Assembly (NCBI GenBank): GCA_019636275.1
Contig: JAHBXY010000006.1
Location: 1-64,000 of the forward strand
Source of the DNA: Planctomycetota bacterium
GTDB lineage: Bacteria; Planctomycetota; J058
Reading direction: 5' to 3'
Length of the DNA: 64,000 nucleotides
Shown: positions 16,810 to 25,404 of the stretch, one piece after another
Position numbering within the stretch: position 1 is the first letter of the stretch
Layout: each line of letters opens with the position of its first letter
Program-made: the position numbers and the translations under genes
Notes under the pieces: model-generated
What the model was told of the DNA's origin: nothing
Databases searched by the model: none
What the model saw: only the letters and a program-made list of their open reading frames with translations

Positions 16810-18876
16810 CTACCGAGGCAGGGGCCAGACCTCGACCACGCCCGCGTGCGTGGTGGCCACCAGGTGCTCCCCCGCGAGCCTCAGGCCGGCGTAGGGCCGC
16901 TTCGCCGCGTGCATGGCGCCGGCGTGGAAGGGGACCTCGACCAGCGTGTCGTCCTCGAGCCGCCAGCAGGCGAGCTCGTTGTAGCGCGGGGCCGCCGGGG
17001 CGTCCTTCGTCTTGCCGGTGGAGGCGGTCACGAGCGCGCCGTCGGGGAGCACCACGATCCCTGTGAGGTCGCCCGCGTGGGCGAAGGCCGTCACGTCCGT
17101 CACGCCCCCCTGGAGCGAGTCGTCCGAGAGCTGCGGGGGCACCTCGCGCCGGACCCGCAGCAACTCCGGCGCGGCGCCCCACCGCCAGCGGCGCACGGTG
17201 CCGTCGTGGAGCCCGACGAACAGCTCTCCGCCCGCGCCGAAGGCCAGGCAGGAGGCCGCCGAGCCCATGGGCTGCCGCTCGACGCTGAAGGCGCCGTCGG
17301 CGGACCGGGTCCAGCGGCGCACGAGCCCCCACGACTTCTGCGCGTCGGCCCGCCGCGACGCGTCGGCGAGGTGCAGCCCGTCGGGGGAGAGCGCCACCAT
17401 GCGGAGGCTCCACGGGTGGCCGTCGTCCTCGCCGGGGGGCAGCTCCGCGGCGAGCGCGCCGTCGGCGGCCCGCAGCAGACGCACTCGGAGGCCCGGCCCG
17501 CCGACGAGCACGAGGGCGCCGTCGGCCGAGCAGGCGAGCGCCGTGAGCGGCCCGTCGGGCGCCCCGTCAGGTCCGAACGGGACGGGCGCGGCGTCGACCT
17601 GATCGAGGTCCACGGTCACCAGGCGCGAGGCCCGGACGCCGCCGAGAGACAGCAGGAGCCGCCGCCCGGGCAGGAGCGCGGCCGCCAGCGGCGCCTCGCC
17701 GGCCGCCACGGCCAGGCGCCCGACCTGGCTCATCCCGCTCCGCCCCGCGCGGAGCTGGAGCAGCGGGCCTCCGGGCCGGAGGGCGAACACGACCAGGTCC
17801 TGGCCGCCGAGCCCGCAGGCGTCGGTCAGCGCGCCGTCGCCGATGGCGAACACGAAGGGCGGTCGCGGGTCGACCGGCGTCGGCGCGGGTGGAGGAGGCG
17901 GCCGGAGGGGCGCGCGGGGCGGGGGGGGTGCAGGGGGGTCCGCCGGCGGCGGCGCCCGCCGGGCGACGGCGGCGGCGGCGAGCGCGAGGGCCACCGCGGC
18001 GACCAGAGCGGCGGCGAGCGCCGCGGCCGGGGCCCGTCGTCGGGGCGGGCCGAGGGCCAGGGGCCGCTCGCCGCGCAGCCAGCGGTCGAGGTCGTCGGCC
18101 AGCGCGCGGGCAGAACCAGGGCGCGCGTCCCGCGCCTTGGCCATGCCAGCGCGCAGCACCGCGTCGAGCCCCGGCGGGAGGCCGGCGGGCCAGCGCGGCG
18201 GGTCGAGGATCACCTGCTTGAGGAGCGCGACCGTGGCGCCGCCCTCGAACGGCGGGCGGCCCGCCAGGGCCTCGAAGAGGACGGCGCCGAGGCCGTAGAC
18301 GTCGACGCGCTCGTCGAGCTCGCCCGACGGCGTGCCGTCCGCCTGCTCGGGCGCCATGTAGGCGGGCGTGCCGATCATGGCCCCGGTGCGGGTGAGGCGC
18401 TCCCTCGAGTCCAGGTCGCGCGCGACGCCGAAGTCGAGCAGCACCGGCGCGCCGTCCGGGCGGACGATCACGTTGTGCGGCTTGAGGTCGCGGTGCAGGA
18501 CGCCGACCGCGTGGACGGCGGCGACGGCCCGGGCGAGGTCGCGCACGAGGGCCGCGGCCTGGCGCGGGTCGAGCGGCCCGCGCCGGCAGCGGTCGAGGAG
18601 CGGCTCCCCCTCGACCAGCTCCGACACGATGTAGGCGCCCTCGGGCGCGCGCCCGACGGTGTGCACGCGGACGACGTTCGGGTGCTGCACGCGCGCCAGG
18701 AGCTGGGCCTCGCGCGCGAAGCGCGCCATGGCCTCGTCGTCGGCCTCGAGCCCGAGGAGCAGCTTGAGCGCCAGGGGGCGCGGGACGTCGGGGTGGCGCA
18801 CCTCGAGCACGACGCCCATGCCGCCGCGGCCCAGCTCGCGGACGACCTCGTAGGGGCCGACGCGGCGCGAGGTCAT
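16810..18876 (-). CDS. Membrane Ser/Thr protein kinase with C-terminal beta-propeller-like domain
   Basis: A 688-residue protein. The kinase domain spans about residues 8-265: GRGGMG loop, Lys in 'PLALKLLL', HRDLKPHN, 'LLDFGVAR' and MAPEQ. A membrane helix lies near 282-305, followed by a Pro-rich linker and about 350 residues of WD40-like repeats ('LTALACSADGALVLVGG', 'MVALSPDGLHLADAS', 'VRRWRWG', 'VVEVWPLPR'). Unlike the other local kinases it starts directly with the kinase domain at ATG 18876. The stop lies 9 bases from the TPR fragment stop (convergent). It may sense an extracytoplasmic ligand through the propeller; that is inference. Confidence 0.9.
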   Translation of the reverse strand: MTSRRVGPYEVVRELGRGGMGVVLEVRHPDVPRPLALKLLLGLEADDEAMARFAREAQLLARVQHPNVVRVHTVGRAPEGAYIVSELVEGEPLLDRCRRGPLDPRQAAALVRDLARAVAAVHAVGVLHRDLKPHNVIVRPDGAPVLLDFGVARDLDSRERLTRTGAMIGTPAYMAPEQADGTPSGELDERVDVYGLGAVLFEALAGRPPFEGGATVALLKQVILDPPRWPAGLPPGLDAVLRAGMAKARDARPGSARALADDLDRWLRGERPLALGPPRRRAPAAALAAALVAAVALALAAAAVARRAPPPADPPAPPPPRAPLRPPPPPAPTPVDPRPPFVFAIGDGALTDACGLGGQDLVVFALRPGGPLLQLRAGRSGMSQVGRLAVAAGEAPLAAALLPGRRLLLSLGGVRASRLVTVDLDQVDAAPVPFGPDGAPDGPLTALACSADGALVLVGGPGLRVRLLRAADGALAAELPPGEDDGHPWSLRMVALSPDGLHLADASRRADAQKSWGLVRRWTRSADGAFSVERQPMGSAASCLAFGAGGELFVGLHDGTVRRWRWGAAPELLRVRREVPPQLSDDSLQGGVTDVTAFAHAGDLTGIVVLPDGALVTASTGKTKDAPAAPRYNELACWRLEDDTLVEVPFHAGAMHAAKRPYAGLRLAGEHLVATTHAGVVEVWPLPR

Positions 18877-18880
18877 GGGG

Positions 18881-20563
18881 CTACGCGAGGAGCGTGTAGG
18901 CGATGAACGCCAGCCCGAGGACGATCACGAGCACGAGCCCGCCGATCGCCACGAGGGTCAGGACCGAGGGGCCGTCGTCGTGCGCCGGGCGCGAGGCGGT
19001 CGCGGCGGCGGCCCGCTTCTCCTTCTTGTCCTTGCCGGCGGGCGCGGCCTTGGCCCGGGCGACGGACGCCGGGGTCGGCAGCTTGGCCACGACCGGCTGG
19101 CCGGAGAGCTGGCGCCGCAGGTCCTCGGCCATGGCGAGGGCGGTGGGGTAGCGCTCCTCGCGGTCCTTGGCCAGGGCCATGAGGCAGATCTTCTCCAGGT
19201 CGGGCGGGACCTGCGGGCGGACCTGGCTGGGCGGCGTCGGGTCCTCCTCGAGGACCTTCTTGTAGACCTCGTAGGGGTTGCGCCCGACGAACGGCAGGCG
19301 GTCGGTGAGGATCTGGTAGAGCATGACGCCCATGCCGTAGACGTCGCAGCGGCGGTCGATCTCCGCCGCCTTGCCCGAGACCTGCTCGGGCGAGAGGAAC
19401 AGCGGCGTGCCGACCATGGCGCCCTCGGCCGTGAGCTTGAAGGTGCTGTCGAGGTTCTTGGCCAGGCCGAAGTCGGTGAGGATCGGGAAGCGGTCGCTCG
19501 CGCGCACGAGCACGTTGGCCGGCTTGAGGTCGCGGTGGATCACGCCGTGCTCGTGGGCGTAGTGCACCGCCTCGCACACGCGCACGACGACCTCGAGGAG
19601 CTGCTGCGGCGGCATGGCGTGGTTGCGCAGCACCGTGTGCAGGTCCTGGCCCTGGATCAGGTCCATGGTGAAGTAGGGCACGTTCTCGAAGATCCCGATG
19701 TCGTGGATCTTCACGATCCCCGGGTGGTCCAGGCGCATGGCGCTCTGGGCCTCCTGGATGAACCGGCGCAGCTGCTTCTCGTTGGCGTTCTCGACGTTGA
19801 TCAGCGCCTTGAGCGCGTAGACCTGCCCCGTGTCGCTGGCGCGGGCGCGGTAGATGATCCCCATGCCGCCCGAGGCGACCTCGCCCAGGATCCGGTAGGG
19901 GCCGAAGTCGAACTCCTCGGCGTCCTCGGGGACGCCGAGCAGGCTGCGGATCCCGGTGTCCTTGCGGTCGCGCGCCTGCTGCGGCGTGACCACGTGGACC
20001 TCGACCGGCTCGGGCACGACGTCGTAGCTGGCGCCGGCGACGCTCGAGGCCGCGTCGTCCCAGGTGCGCGCGGCCTCGGCGATCTCGTCGGGGCGCGGCG
20101 CCGGCGCCTGCTGCCACATGACCGCCTGCGACTGCGTCTGCGGCGGCGGCGAGAAGACGACCGGCTGCGGGCGCGCGGGGGGGGCGGGGTGCCGGCCGGT
20201 CCCTGGCGGCGCATCCTGCTGGGCGAGGTGCGTGCGGATGCGCTCGGCGACCTGCTGGTACTGCTCGCGGGTGATGAGCTGGCGGCCGACGACGACCTGC
20301 GGGAGCGTCAGGACCCGGCCCTGCGCCGCCAGGCGCTGCTGATCGGCCACGCAGGCGTTGAGCTGGTCCCGCGTGAGGAGCGAGAACGACATGCAGGCGC
20401 GCCCGAAGATCACGTCCTCGGGGCTGAGCGCGGCGTGGGCCTGAGATCCGCCGTGTGCAGCCTGCAGGGGAGGGCTCCTGTGCCGGACGGCGGCGCCCCG
20501 GGCGCCGCCGCCGGACGATAGTGCATGGCCCGGCTCGGTGTCAAGGAAGGCCACGGGCGCCAC
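18881..20563 (-). CDS. Ser/Thr protein kinase with helical N-terminal domain and C-terminal membrane anchor
   Basis: Up to 560 residues. The N-terminal helical domain 'DVIFGRACMSFSLLTRDQLNA...ITREQYQQVAERI' contains two copies of a GspE-N-like motif. The kinase domain has 'VASGGMGIIYRA', Lys in 'YALKALI', HRDLKPAN, 'LTDFGLAK' and SPEQ rather than APE. A basic linker leads to a C-terminal tail-anchor helix ('VLTLVAIGGLVLVIVLGLAF'). It precedes and probably co-transcribes with the 16810-18876 kinase (4-base gap). The start is uncertain. ATG 20563 lies upstream of a plausible -10 (TATCGT, about 20516-20521) and a GC-rich hairpin, so translation may begin later, near 20450. Confidence 0.85.
   Translation of the reverse strand: MAPVAFLDTEPGHALSSGGGARGAAVRHRSPPLQAAHGGSQAHAALSPEDVIFGRACMSFSLLTRDQLNACVADQQRLAAQGRVLTLPQVVVGRQLITREQYQQVAERIRTHLAQQDAPPGTGRHPAPPARPQPVVFSPPPQTQSQAVMWQQAPAPRPDEIAEAARTWDDAASSVAGASYDVVPEPVEVHVVTPQQARDRKDTGIRSLLGVPEDAEEFDFGPYRILGEVASGGMGIIYRARASDTGQVYALKALINVENANEKQLRRFIQEAQSAMRLDHPGIVKIHDIGIFENVPYFTMDLIQGQDLHTVLRNHAMPPQQLLEVVVRVCEAVHYAHEHGVIHRDLKPANVLVRASDRFPILTDFGLAKNLDSTFKLTAEGAMVGTPLFLSPEQVSGKAAEIDRRCDVYGMGVMLYQILTDRLPFVGRNPYEVYKKVLEEDPTPPSQVRPQVPPDLEKICLMALAKDREERYPTALAMAEDLRRQLSGQPVVAKLPTPASVARAKAAPAGKDKKEKRAAAATASRPAHDDGPSVLTLVAIGGLVLVIVLGLAFIAYTLLA
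20483..20514 (-). promoter_or_regulatory. GC-rich leader hairpin of the kinase gene
   Basis: A 14-bp stem with one bulged base (10 bp CGGCGGCGCC/GGCGCCGCCG plus 4 bp CCGG/CCGG) lies just downstream of a TATCGT -10-like hexamer on the minus strand. If that promoter is used, the hairpin forms the 5' leader. The usual start at 20563 would then not be transcribed from it. Confidence 0.35.
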
Positions 20564-20716
20564 GGGCTTACGCGCCCGAGCGGCCCCAGGCGAGCGGAGC
20601 CGATCGCGCGCGCGTTACTCCCCCGCGTCACTCCCGTCGCGGGTGGCCGCCGGAGGGCACCCTGGGTTATGGTCCCTTGCCCGCCGCTGTAGACCGGGCG
20701 GGCCAGGGCCTCCCCC

Positions 20717-22204
20717 GTGCCGAACGACCAGGACGAGAACTTCCCCGCGCCAGACTTCGTGCGCCGCGGCCCGCCCGTGAGCGTGCGCGAGCTGGAGCGC
20801 GCGTCGAGCGAGAAGTGGGCCCGCGTCATGGCCGTGGTCCCCGAGGGCCAGGACGAGGCGCGGGGGCGCCGCCGCCACGCGTTCGTGGCCCGCGGGCCCT
20901 ACACGCTGCCCATGGCCGTGCGGCGCGAGGGCGTCGACCTCGGCAGCCGCGAGGCCTGGCGCTTCTTCACCCACCCCTACTCGGTCTTCCCGACCGACGT
21001 GGCCTTCTTCAACGCCCCCGGGCGCGGCGTCCTGGGCGCGCGCCTGCACGTGCGCGGGAAGGGCGGCGTGCGCCTCTACGACGAGGTCGGCGCCGGGCTG
21101 CCCGACGCCGAGTTCGTGGCCGAGAGCTACTTCGGCGCGCTCGGCGTGATCCGCCACCGCGCCCTGGGCGCGGGCGACCCGGCGCTCCCCTACGCGCGCG
21201 ACCTGCTCGAGCTCGACCTCGAGCTCCTCGAGCTCTTCCGGCTCACGACGCTGCTCATGCGCCCGCGCGACCCGCTCGAGGCCCTGCGCCAGCTCCACGC
21301 CCTCCTCGGCCGCCCGTCGCTCCGCGGGTGCGTCGAGAGCGTCTTCGAGCGCGACGAGGTCGACGCCGTCGAGGCGCTGGCCACGAGCGAGCGGATCGAC
21401 GCCGTGCAGGCCGCCGCCGTCGCCACGCGCTTCCGCGTCGACGAGGGCGACTTCAACACGGTCGCCGACGTGCGGGACGGGAAGGGGCGCCAGGCGATCA
21501 GCGAGCTGCTCACCGGCTACCAGGCGTTCGAGGCCGAGCACGGCGAGCGGCTCCGCGAGCTGAGCCATGGGATCGCCGAGGCCGAGGCGCGCCTCGACAT
21601 GATCAAGCAGCGGATCCTGGCCATGCAGGCGGAGGAGGCCGGGCGCTCGCGCTTCACGAAGTTCTTCTCGCGCGGGCAGCAGACGATCGCCGAGCTCAAG
21701 GCCGAGGGCGTGCACGCGATCCGCACGCGCCGCGCGCTCGAGGCGGCCTACGACGAGATCCCCGGCTACGGCGAGGTCCGGGGCCTGACCGAGCGCGTGC
21801 AGGGCTTCCAGGAGATGGTCCGGTCGATCCACCGGCTGGCCTGCACGTTCTTCGAGCACAACGTCACCGACGCGCAGCTCCGGAGCATGCGCGCGATCGT
21901 CGAGCAGAAGGTGGACGCCGGCGACCCCGAGCAGGTGCGCGCCGGCTACAAGAGCTACGACTTCCGCCTGCGCGCCGACGTCCTGCCGCGCGTCCTGCAG
22001 ACCTACTCCCTCTCGGCCTACGTGCTGCGGCGCCCCGACGCCCTGACCCGCGGCCACTCGCTCAGGAACGTCCAGCGGATCAACCGCCTCGCCGGGCACC
22101 TGATCGAGTACTTCCGCCACGCGCGCTACGGCCCCAGGACGCTGGGCGAGGCGTTCGACGAGACGTGGGGGCAGGTGGTCGCCCTCGAGGCGCGGCTCAA
22201 GTAG
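20717..22204 (+). CDS. Hypothetical protein, helical, unknown function
   Basis: A 495-residue soluble protein with good codon bias, no signal peptide and no membrane helix. Residues 60-160 appear alpha/beta ('RHAFVARGPYTLPMAVRREG', 'VAFFNAPGRGVLGARLHV'). The C-terminal 250 residues are long charged helices, probably partly coiled coil ('EAEARLDMIKQRILAMQAEEAG'). GTG 20717 is the first start. The gene is divergent from the kinase operon and converges on the CheR-like gene with an 8-base overlap. I recognise no family; position suggests the signalling neighbourhood. Confidence 0.65.
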   Translation: MPNDQDENFPAPDFVRRGPPVSVRELERASSEKWARVMAVVPEGQDEARGRRRHAFVARGPYTLPMAVRREGVDLGSREAWRFFTHPYSVFPTDVAFFNAPGRGVLGARLHVRGKGGVRLYDEVGAGLPDAEFVAESYFGALGVIRHRALGAGDPALPYARDLLELDLELLELFRLTTLLMRPRDPLEALRQLHALLGRPSLRGCVESVFERDEVDAVEALATSERIDAVQAAAVATRFRVDEGDFNTVADVRDGKGRQAISELLTGYQAFEAEHGERLRELSHGIAEAEARLDMIKQRILAMQAEEAGRSRFTKFFSRGQQTIAELKAEGVHAIRTRRALEAAYDEIPGYGEVRGLTERVQGFQEMVRSIHRLACTFFEHNVTDAQLRSMRAIVEQKVDAGDPEQVRAGYKSYDFRLRADVLPRVLQTYSLSAYVLRRPDALTRGHSLRNVQRINRLAGHLIEYFRHARYGPRTLGEAFDETWGQVVALEARLK

Positions 22205-23120
22205 GCGCGTCGAAGAACGACAGCCCCGCCCAGCGCCGGCGTAGCCGGGCGGCGGCGAGGCGCTCCTGCGCCTGGCGCATCTCCGGCGCGTGGGCGACGA
22301 ACGGGTCGAGGAGCACGACGCCGCCCGGGCGGACGCGGGCGAGGACGTTGTCGAGCGCGAGGTCCAGGCTCTCGCCGCGGAAGTAGCCGAGGAGGTTGCG
22401 GCAGGAGACGAGGTCGAAGCTCGCCGCCGGCGGCAGGGCGCCCGTGAGCACGTCGCCGACCTCGAAGGCGCACAGCGCCAGCACCTCGGGCGCGACGCGC
22501 GTCCGGCCGTCGGGGTCGCTCACGAGCCAGCGCGCCGCGTCGGCGCCGCGGTCGCGGTGGTGGGCGACGAGGCGGCCCGAGCGGGCGCGCGCCACGTAGG
22601 CGGGCTGGCGGTCGACGCCGGTGATCGCCAGGTCGCCGCGGCCCGCGCGCAGGGCGGCGACCGCGATCGAGAACGGCTCCTTGCCGGTCGAGCAGGGGAC
22701 CGAGAGGACCCGCCCGCCCGGCGGCAGGGCGGCGAGGACCTCGTCCAGGCGGGCGAAGTCGGCGGCGCCGTCGCCCGCCCACATCATGCGCGTCTCGCCC
22801 GTGAGCAGGTTCGAGAGCGTCCGCTCCCAGGGGTCCATCTCCGCCCAGGTCTCGCCGTCGACCCAGGAGAAGCCGCGCTCGCCGTGGGAGGCCTGGCTGC
22901 CGTCCTGGCGGAAGCCGGCCGTCCGCTCGGCGTCGCACAGCCGCGCCAGGTAGTCGTCGACGGAGGTCGAGGCGTCGAGCGCCGCCAGCAGCTCGCGCAC
23001 GTAGCGCGAACCGGGGTCGAGGTCGCGGGCGACCTCGAGCGCGTAGGCCCGCAGCCCGGCCAGGGTCGCGGGGCCCCGGGCCCCCCAGCGCAGTTGCTCC
23101 ACGTCCACGTGCCCCTCCAC
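22197..23120 (-). CDS. CheR-like SAM-dependent methyltransferase
   Basis: A 307-residue protein with CheR-type order: a helical N-terminal part (residues 20-100), the SAM site 'LSVPCSTGKEPFSIA' (CheR consensus 'waaacStGeEpYsiA'), the acidic strand end 'ITGVDRQPAYVARAR', and 'FDLVSCRNLLGYF' equivalent to the CheR 'iFcRNvliYF'. CheR enzymes methylate glutamates of chemoreceptors. No CheB or receptor gene lies in the window, so it may serve an orphan or non-chemotactic pathway. It is divergent from the protease at 23565 across the hexamer-repeat spacer. Confidence 0.8.
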   Translation of the reverse strand: MEGHVDVEQLRWGARGPATLAGLRAYALEVARDLDPGSRYVRELLAALDASTSVDDYLARLCDAERTAGFRQDGSQASHGERGFSWVDGETWAEMDPWERTLSNLLTGETRMMWAGDGAADFARLDEVLAALPPGGRVLSVPCSTGKEPFSIAVAALRAGRGDLAITGVDRQPAYVARARSGRLVAHHRDRGADAARWLVSDPDGRTRVAPEVLALCAFEVGDVLTGALPPAASFDLVSCRNLLGYFRGESLDLALDNVLARVRPGGVVLLDPFVAHAPEMRQAQERLAAARLRRRWAGLSFFDAPT

Positions 23121-23564
23121 CGCCGCTCGTCGCCTCGTCCCCCGACCCGCGTTGCCGAAGGGTCAGCGCGCAAGCTGCTGCGTCGACCCGTTCCCGTTCC
23201 CGTTCCCGTTCCCGTTCCCGGCTGTTGGGGCCACATGAACTTCGACCACGAGCGCTGGTCGAAACCTCCTCCTCCGCGTGATCTCCATGCTCACTCGCAT
23301 GATCAACAACCTCGGAGGTGCGGGAACGGGAACGGGAACGGGAACGGGAACGGAAGACGGGCGGAACGGGCCCGTCGTGCCAGCCCGGGACTCGCGACCA
23401 TCGCCCGCCCCTCACGTTCGAAAGTAGCGCCCGGCCGTCCAGCGACGCAACGCGTCGCTCCAGCAACGGACTGGTTGCGCCGGACCGCCCGAGATACAGA
23501 GTCATGACAGGGGGTTGCGGGCGGCCCCCCGTGTGCTCCACCATGCGGCGGAAGAGGAGGGGCC
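23121..23564. other. Divergent intergenic region with inverted hexamer arrays
   Basis: The spacer between the CheR-like gene and the secreted protease contains no gene I can support. It holds the inverted TTCCCG/CGGGAA arrays described separately and an 8-bp stem-loop (AGCGACGC/GCGTCGCT, loop AAC, about 23440-23460). Both promoters of the divergent genes should lie here; no clear -35/-10 pair stands out. Confidence 0.5.
23187..23353. repeat. Inverted pair of hexanucleotide arrays (TTCCCG)n / (CGGGAA)n
   Basis: The left arm 23187-23220 is CCCG followed by five perfect TTCCCG units. The right arm 23321-23353 is five perfect CGGGAA units plus CGG. The arms are 33-bp perfect reverse complements separated by 100 bases, so the region could form a long hairpin or cruciform or bind a repeat-recognising protein. 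Confidence 0.9.
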
Positions 23565-25397
23565 ATGGGACGAGTCCATGGACCGGGGGCGCGCCTCCGG
23601 ATCGTCACGCTGCTGGTGCTGGGTCTGCTCGGCGGATCGTCGACCGCGCTCGCCCAGCGCGCGCCGGCGCCGATCGACCGCGACGCGTGGCTCTCCCGCC
23701 TGGGCCAGGCCCTGCGCGAGGACCGCCCCGACGAGGCGTTCGACCGCTTCCTGCAGGACTGGCACAAGGGCCCCGGCGCCGGCCTGGCGGGCGAGGTCCG
23801 CGGCGCCGGCCGCCGCCCCGCCGACGCGCCCCTCGGCAAGGACTTCTGGGACGTCCTCGGCCACGACGCGCTGGGGCAGGTCGACGGCGCCCTGCACGAG
23901 GCGCTCGGCCGCTGGGCCGACGCCCCGAACGGCGACAACCTGGGCCGCGTCGAGGCGCTCGAGCGCGTGCGCGACCGCATGCACGGGGTCGGCGCGCCGG
24001 CCGACGGGCCGATCGCCGAGGGGGCGCCGCGCGCCGAGGGGCCGCACGGCCGCGAGGTCCGCGACGCCGAAGGCCGGGTGATCGGCTGGGACCGCGACGG
24101 CGACGGGGTCGCCGACCTGTTCGACCGCGACGGCGACGGCGTGCCCGACCACTTCACGGGCGGCAGCAACGCCGCCGCGGCCTACGCCGCCACGCCCACG
24201 ACGGGCGACACCGGGGCCGTGACGCGCCGCATGGCCGGCAGCGTCCGCACGGTCACGACCACCACCACCCGCGTCCGCACCGGCGGGGCGCCGGGCGCCG
24301 GCGCCGGCGGCCTGCGCGGCACGACCGGGCGCGAGCCCGCGCCGGCGGCGCCCGTCCGGGCCGACCTGCCGACGCTGGACCGGGTCGAAGGCCACCTGCG
24401 CGAGGCCCTCGAGGCGGCCGGGCGCCTCGAGGGGGCGCTCGAGCGCTCGACCTCCCGCGTCGCGGCCGCCGAGCGCGTGCGCGACCGCCTGGCCGCGGCG
24501 AGCGAGGTCGCCAGGGGCCTCGAGGCCGAGGCGCGGCGCGCCCCGGCCGCGGCGCACCCCCACGTCGCGACGCGGCTCACGGCCGGGCTGAACGTCGCCG
24601 TCGACGTCGAGAACCAGCTCAACCGCTGCCTGAGCCTCTGCGCCGGGCGCGGCGGGCTCGAGCAGGTGACGTCGATCCTCGGCGAGGCCGGGACCGGGCC
24701 GTTCTACGACGTCGTCCTGGCCATCTGGAACGCGTGCAAGGTGGTCGGCGCGGTCGACCCCGACGCGGTCGCGCCGCCGCGCGGCGGCGCCGCGGAGGAG
24801 GGCGCCGGCACGGGCACGGGCTTCCTCGTGGGCGACGGCCGCCACCTGATCACGAACGCCCACGTCGTCGGCAACGCGCAGGTGGTCGAGGTCGAGCACG
24901 CCGGCCGGACGGTCAGCGGGCAGGTCGTCGCCCGCGACCCGGCGCTGGACCTGGCGCTGATCCGCGTCGGCGCCTCGCTCGGCGAGCCGCTGCGCTTCGC
25001 GCCGGCGGCGCGGCGCCCCGGCGTGGTCGTGTTCGCCTACGGCTTCGGCGTGCTGTCGGCCCGCGGCGACGACGCGTCGCGCTGCCTGACGACGCGCGGC
25101 TCGGTGGCCTACCTCGAGGACGGCCTGATCCTGTTCGACGCCCACGTCAACCCGGGCAACAGCGGCGGCCCGCTGGTCGACGCGCGCGGCTGCTTCGTCG
25201 GCGTCGTCGTGGCCAAGACGATCGCCGACTCGGCGCGCGGGATCGACAGCGTGAGCATCGCGGTCGACGGCGAGGTCGCCGTGCGCTGGCTCTCGTCGCA
25301 CGGCGTCCACGCGACCCACGAGCCCGGCCCGCCGCGAGGCGACCTGCCCCCCGACCCCGAGGTGCGGCAGGCGGTGGCGCGGATCGTGAAGCGGTAG
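23565..25397 (+). CDS. Secreted trypsin-like serine protease with DxDxDG calcium-type repeats
   Basis: A 610-residue protein. The signal peptide covers about residues 1-31 (ends 'STALAQ'). A helical region follows, then two adjacent thrombospondin-3/EF-hand-like 'DRDGDGV' loops (about residues 175-195), a Thr/Gly-rich linker, a coiled-coil-like segment and a C-terminal trypsin-like domain. The triad is His433 (TNAHVV), Asp462 (ALDLALI) and Ser533 (PGNSGG). There is no PDZ domain, unlike the HtrA at 6.9 kb. ATG 23565 is preceded by GGAGGGG. The predicted role is an extracytoplasmic protease, possibly calcium-stabilised; the target is unknown. Confidence 0.85.
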   Translation: MGRVHGPGARLRIVTLLVLGLLGGSSTALAQRAPAPIDRDAWLSRLGQALREDRPDEAFDRFLQDWHKGPGAGLAGEVRGAGRRPADAPLGKDFWDVLGHDALGQVDGALHEALGRWADAPNGDNLGRVEALERVRDRMHGVGAPADGPIAEGAPRAEGPHGREVRDAEGRVIGWDRDGDGVADLFDRDGDGVPDHFTGGSNAAAAYAATPTTGDTGAVTRRMAGSVRTVTTTTTRVRTGGAPGAGAGGLRGTTGREPAPAAPVRADLPTLDRVEGHLREALEAAGRLEGALERSTSRVAAAERVRDRLAAASEVARGLEAEARRAPAAAHPHVATRLTAGLNVAVDVENQLNRCLSLCAGRGGLEQVTSILGEAGTGPFYDVVLAIWNACKVVGAVDPDAVAPPRGGAAEEGAGTGTGFLVGDGRHLITNAHVVGNAQVVEVEHAGRTVSGQVVARDPALDLALIRVGASLGEPLRFAPAARRPGVVVFAYGFGVLSARGDDASRCLTTRGSVAYLEDGLILFDAHVNPGNSGGPLVDARGCFVGVVVAKTIADSARGIDSVSIAVDGEVAVRWLSSHGVHATHEPGPPRGDLPPDPEVRQAVARIVKR

Positions 25398-25404
25398 GAC
25401 GCCC

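Noticed and set aside
23187-23353. CRISPR array
   Set aside because: The repeats are uninterrupted hexamers with no unique spacers, and no cas gene is nearby.
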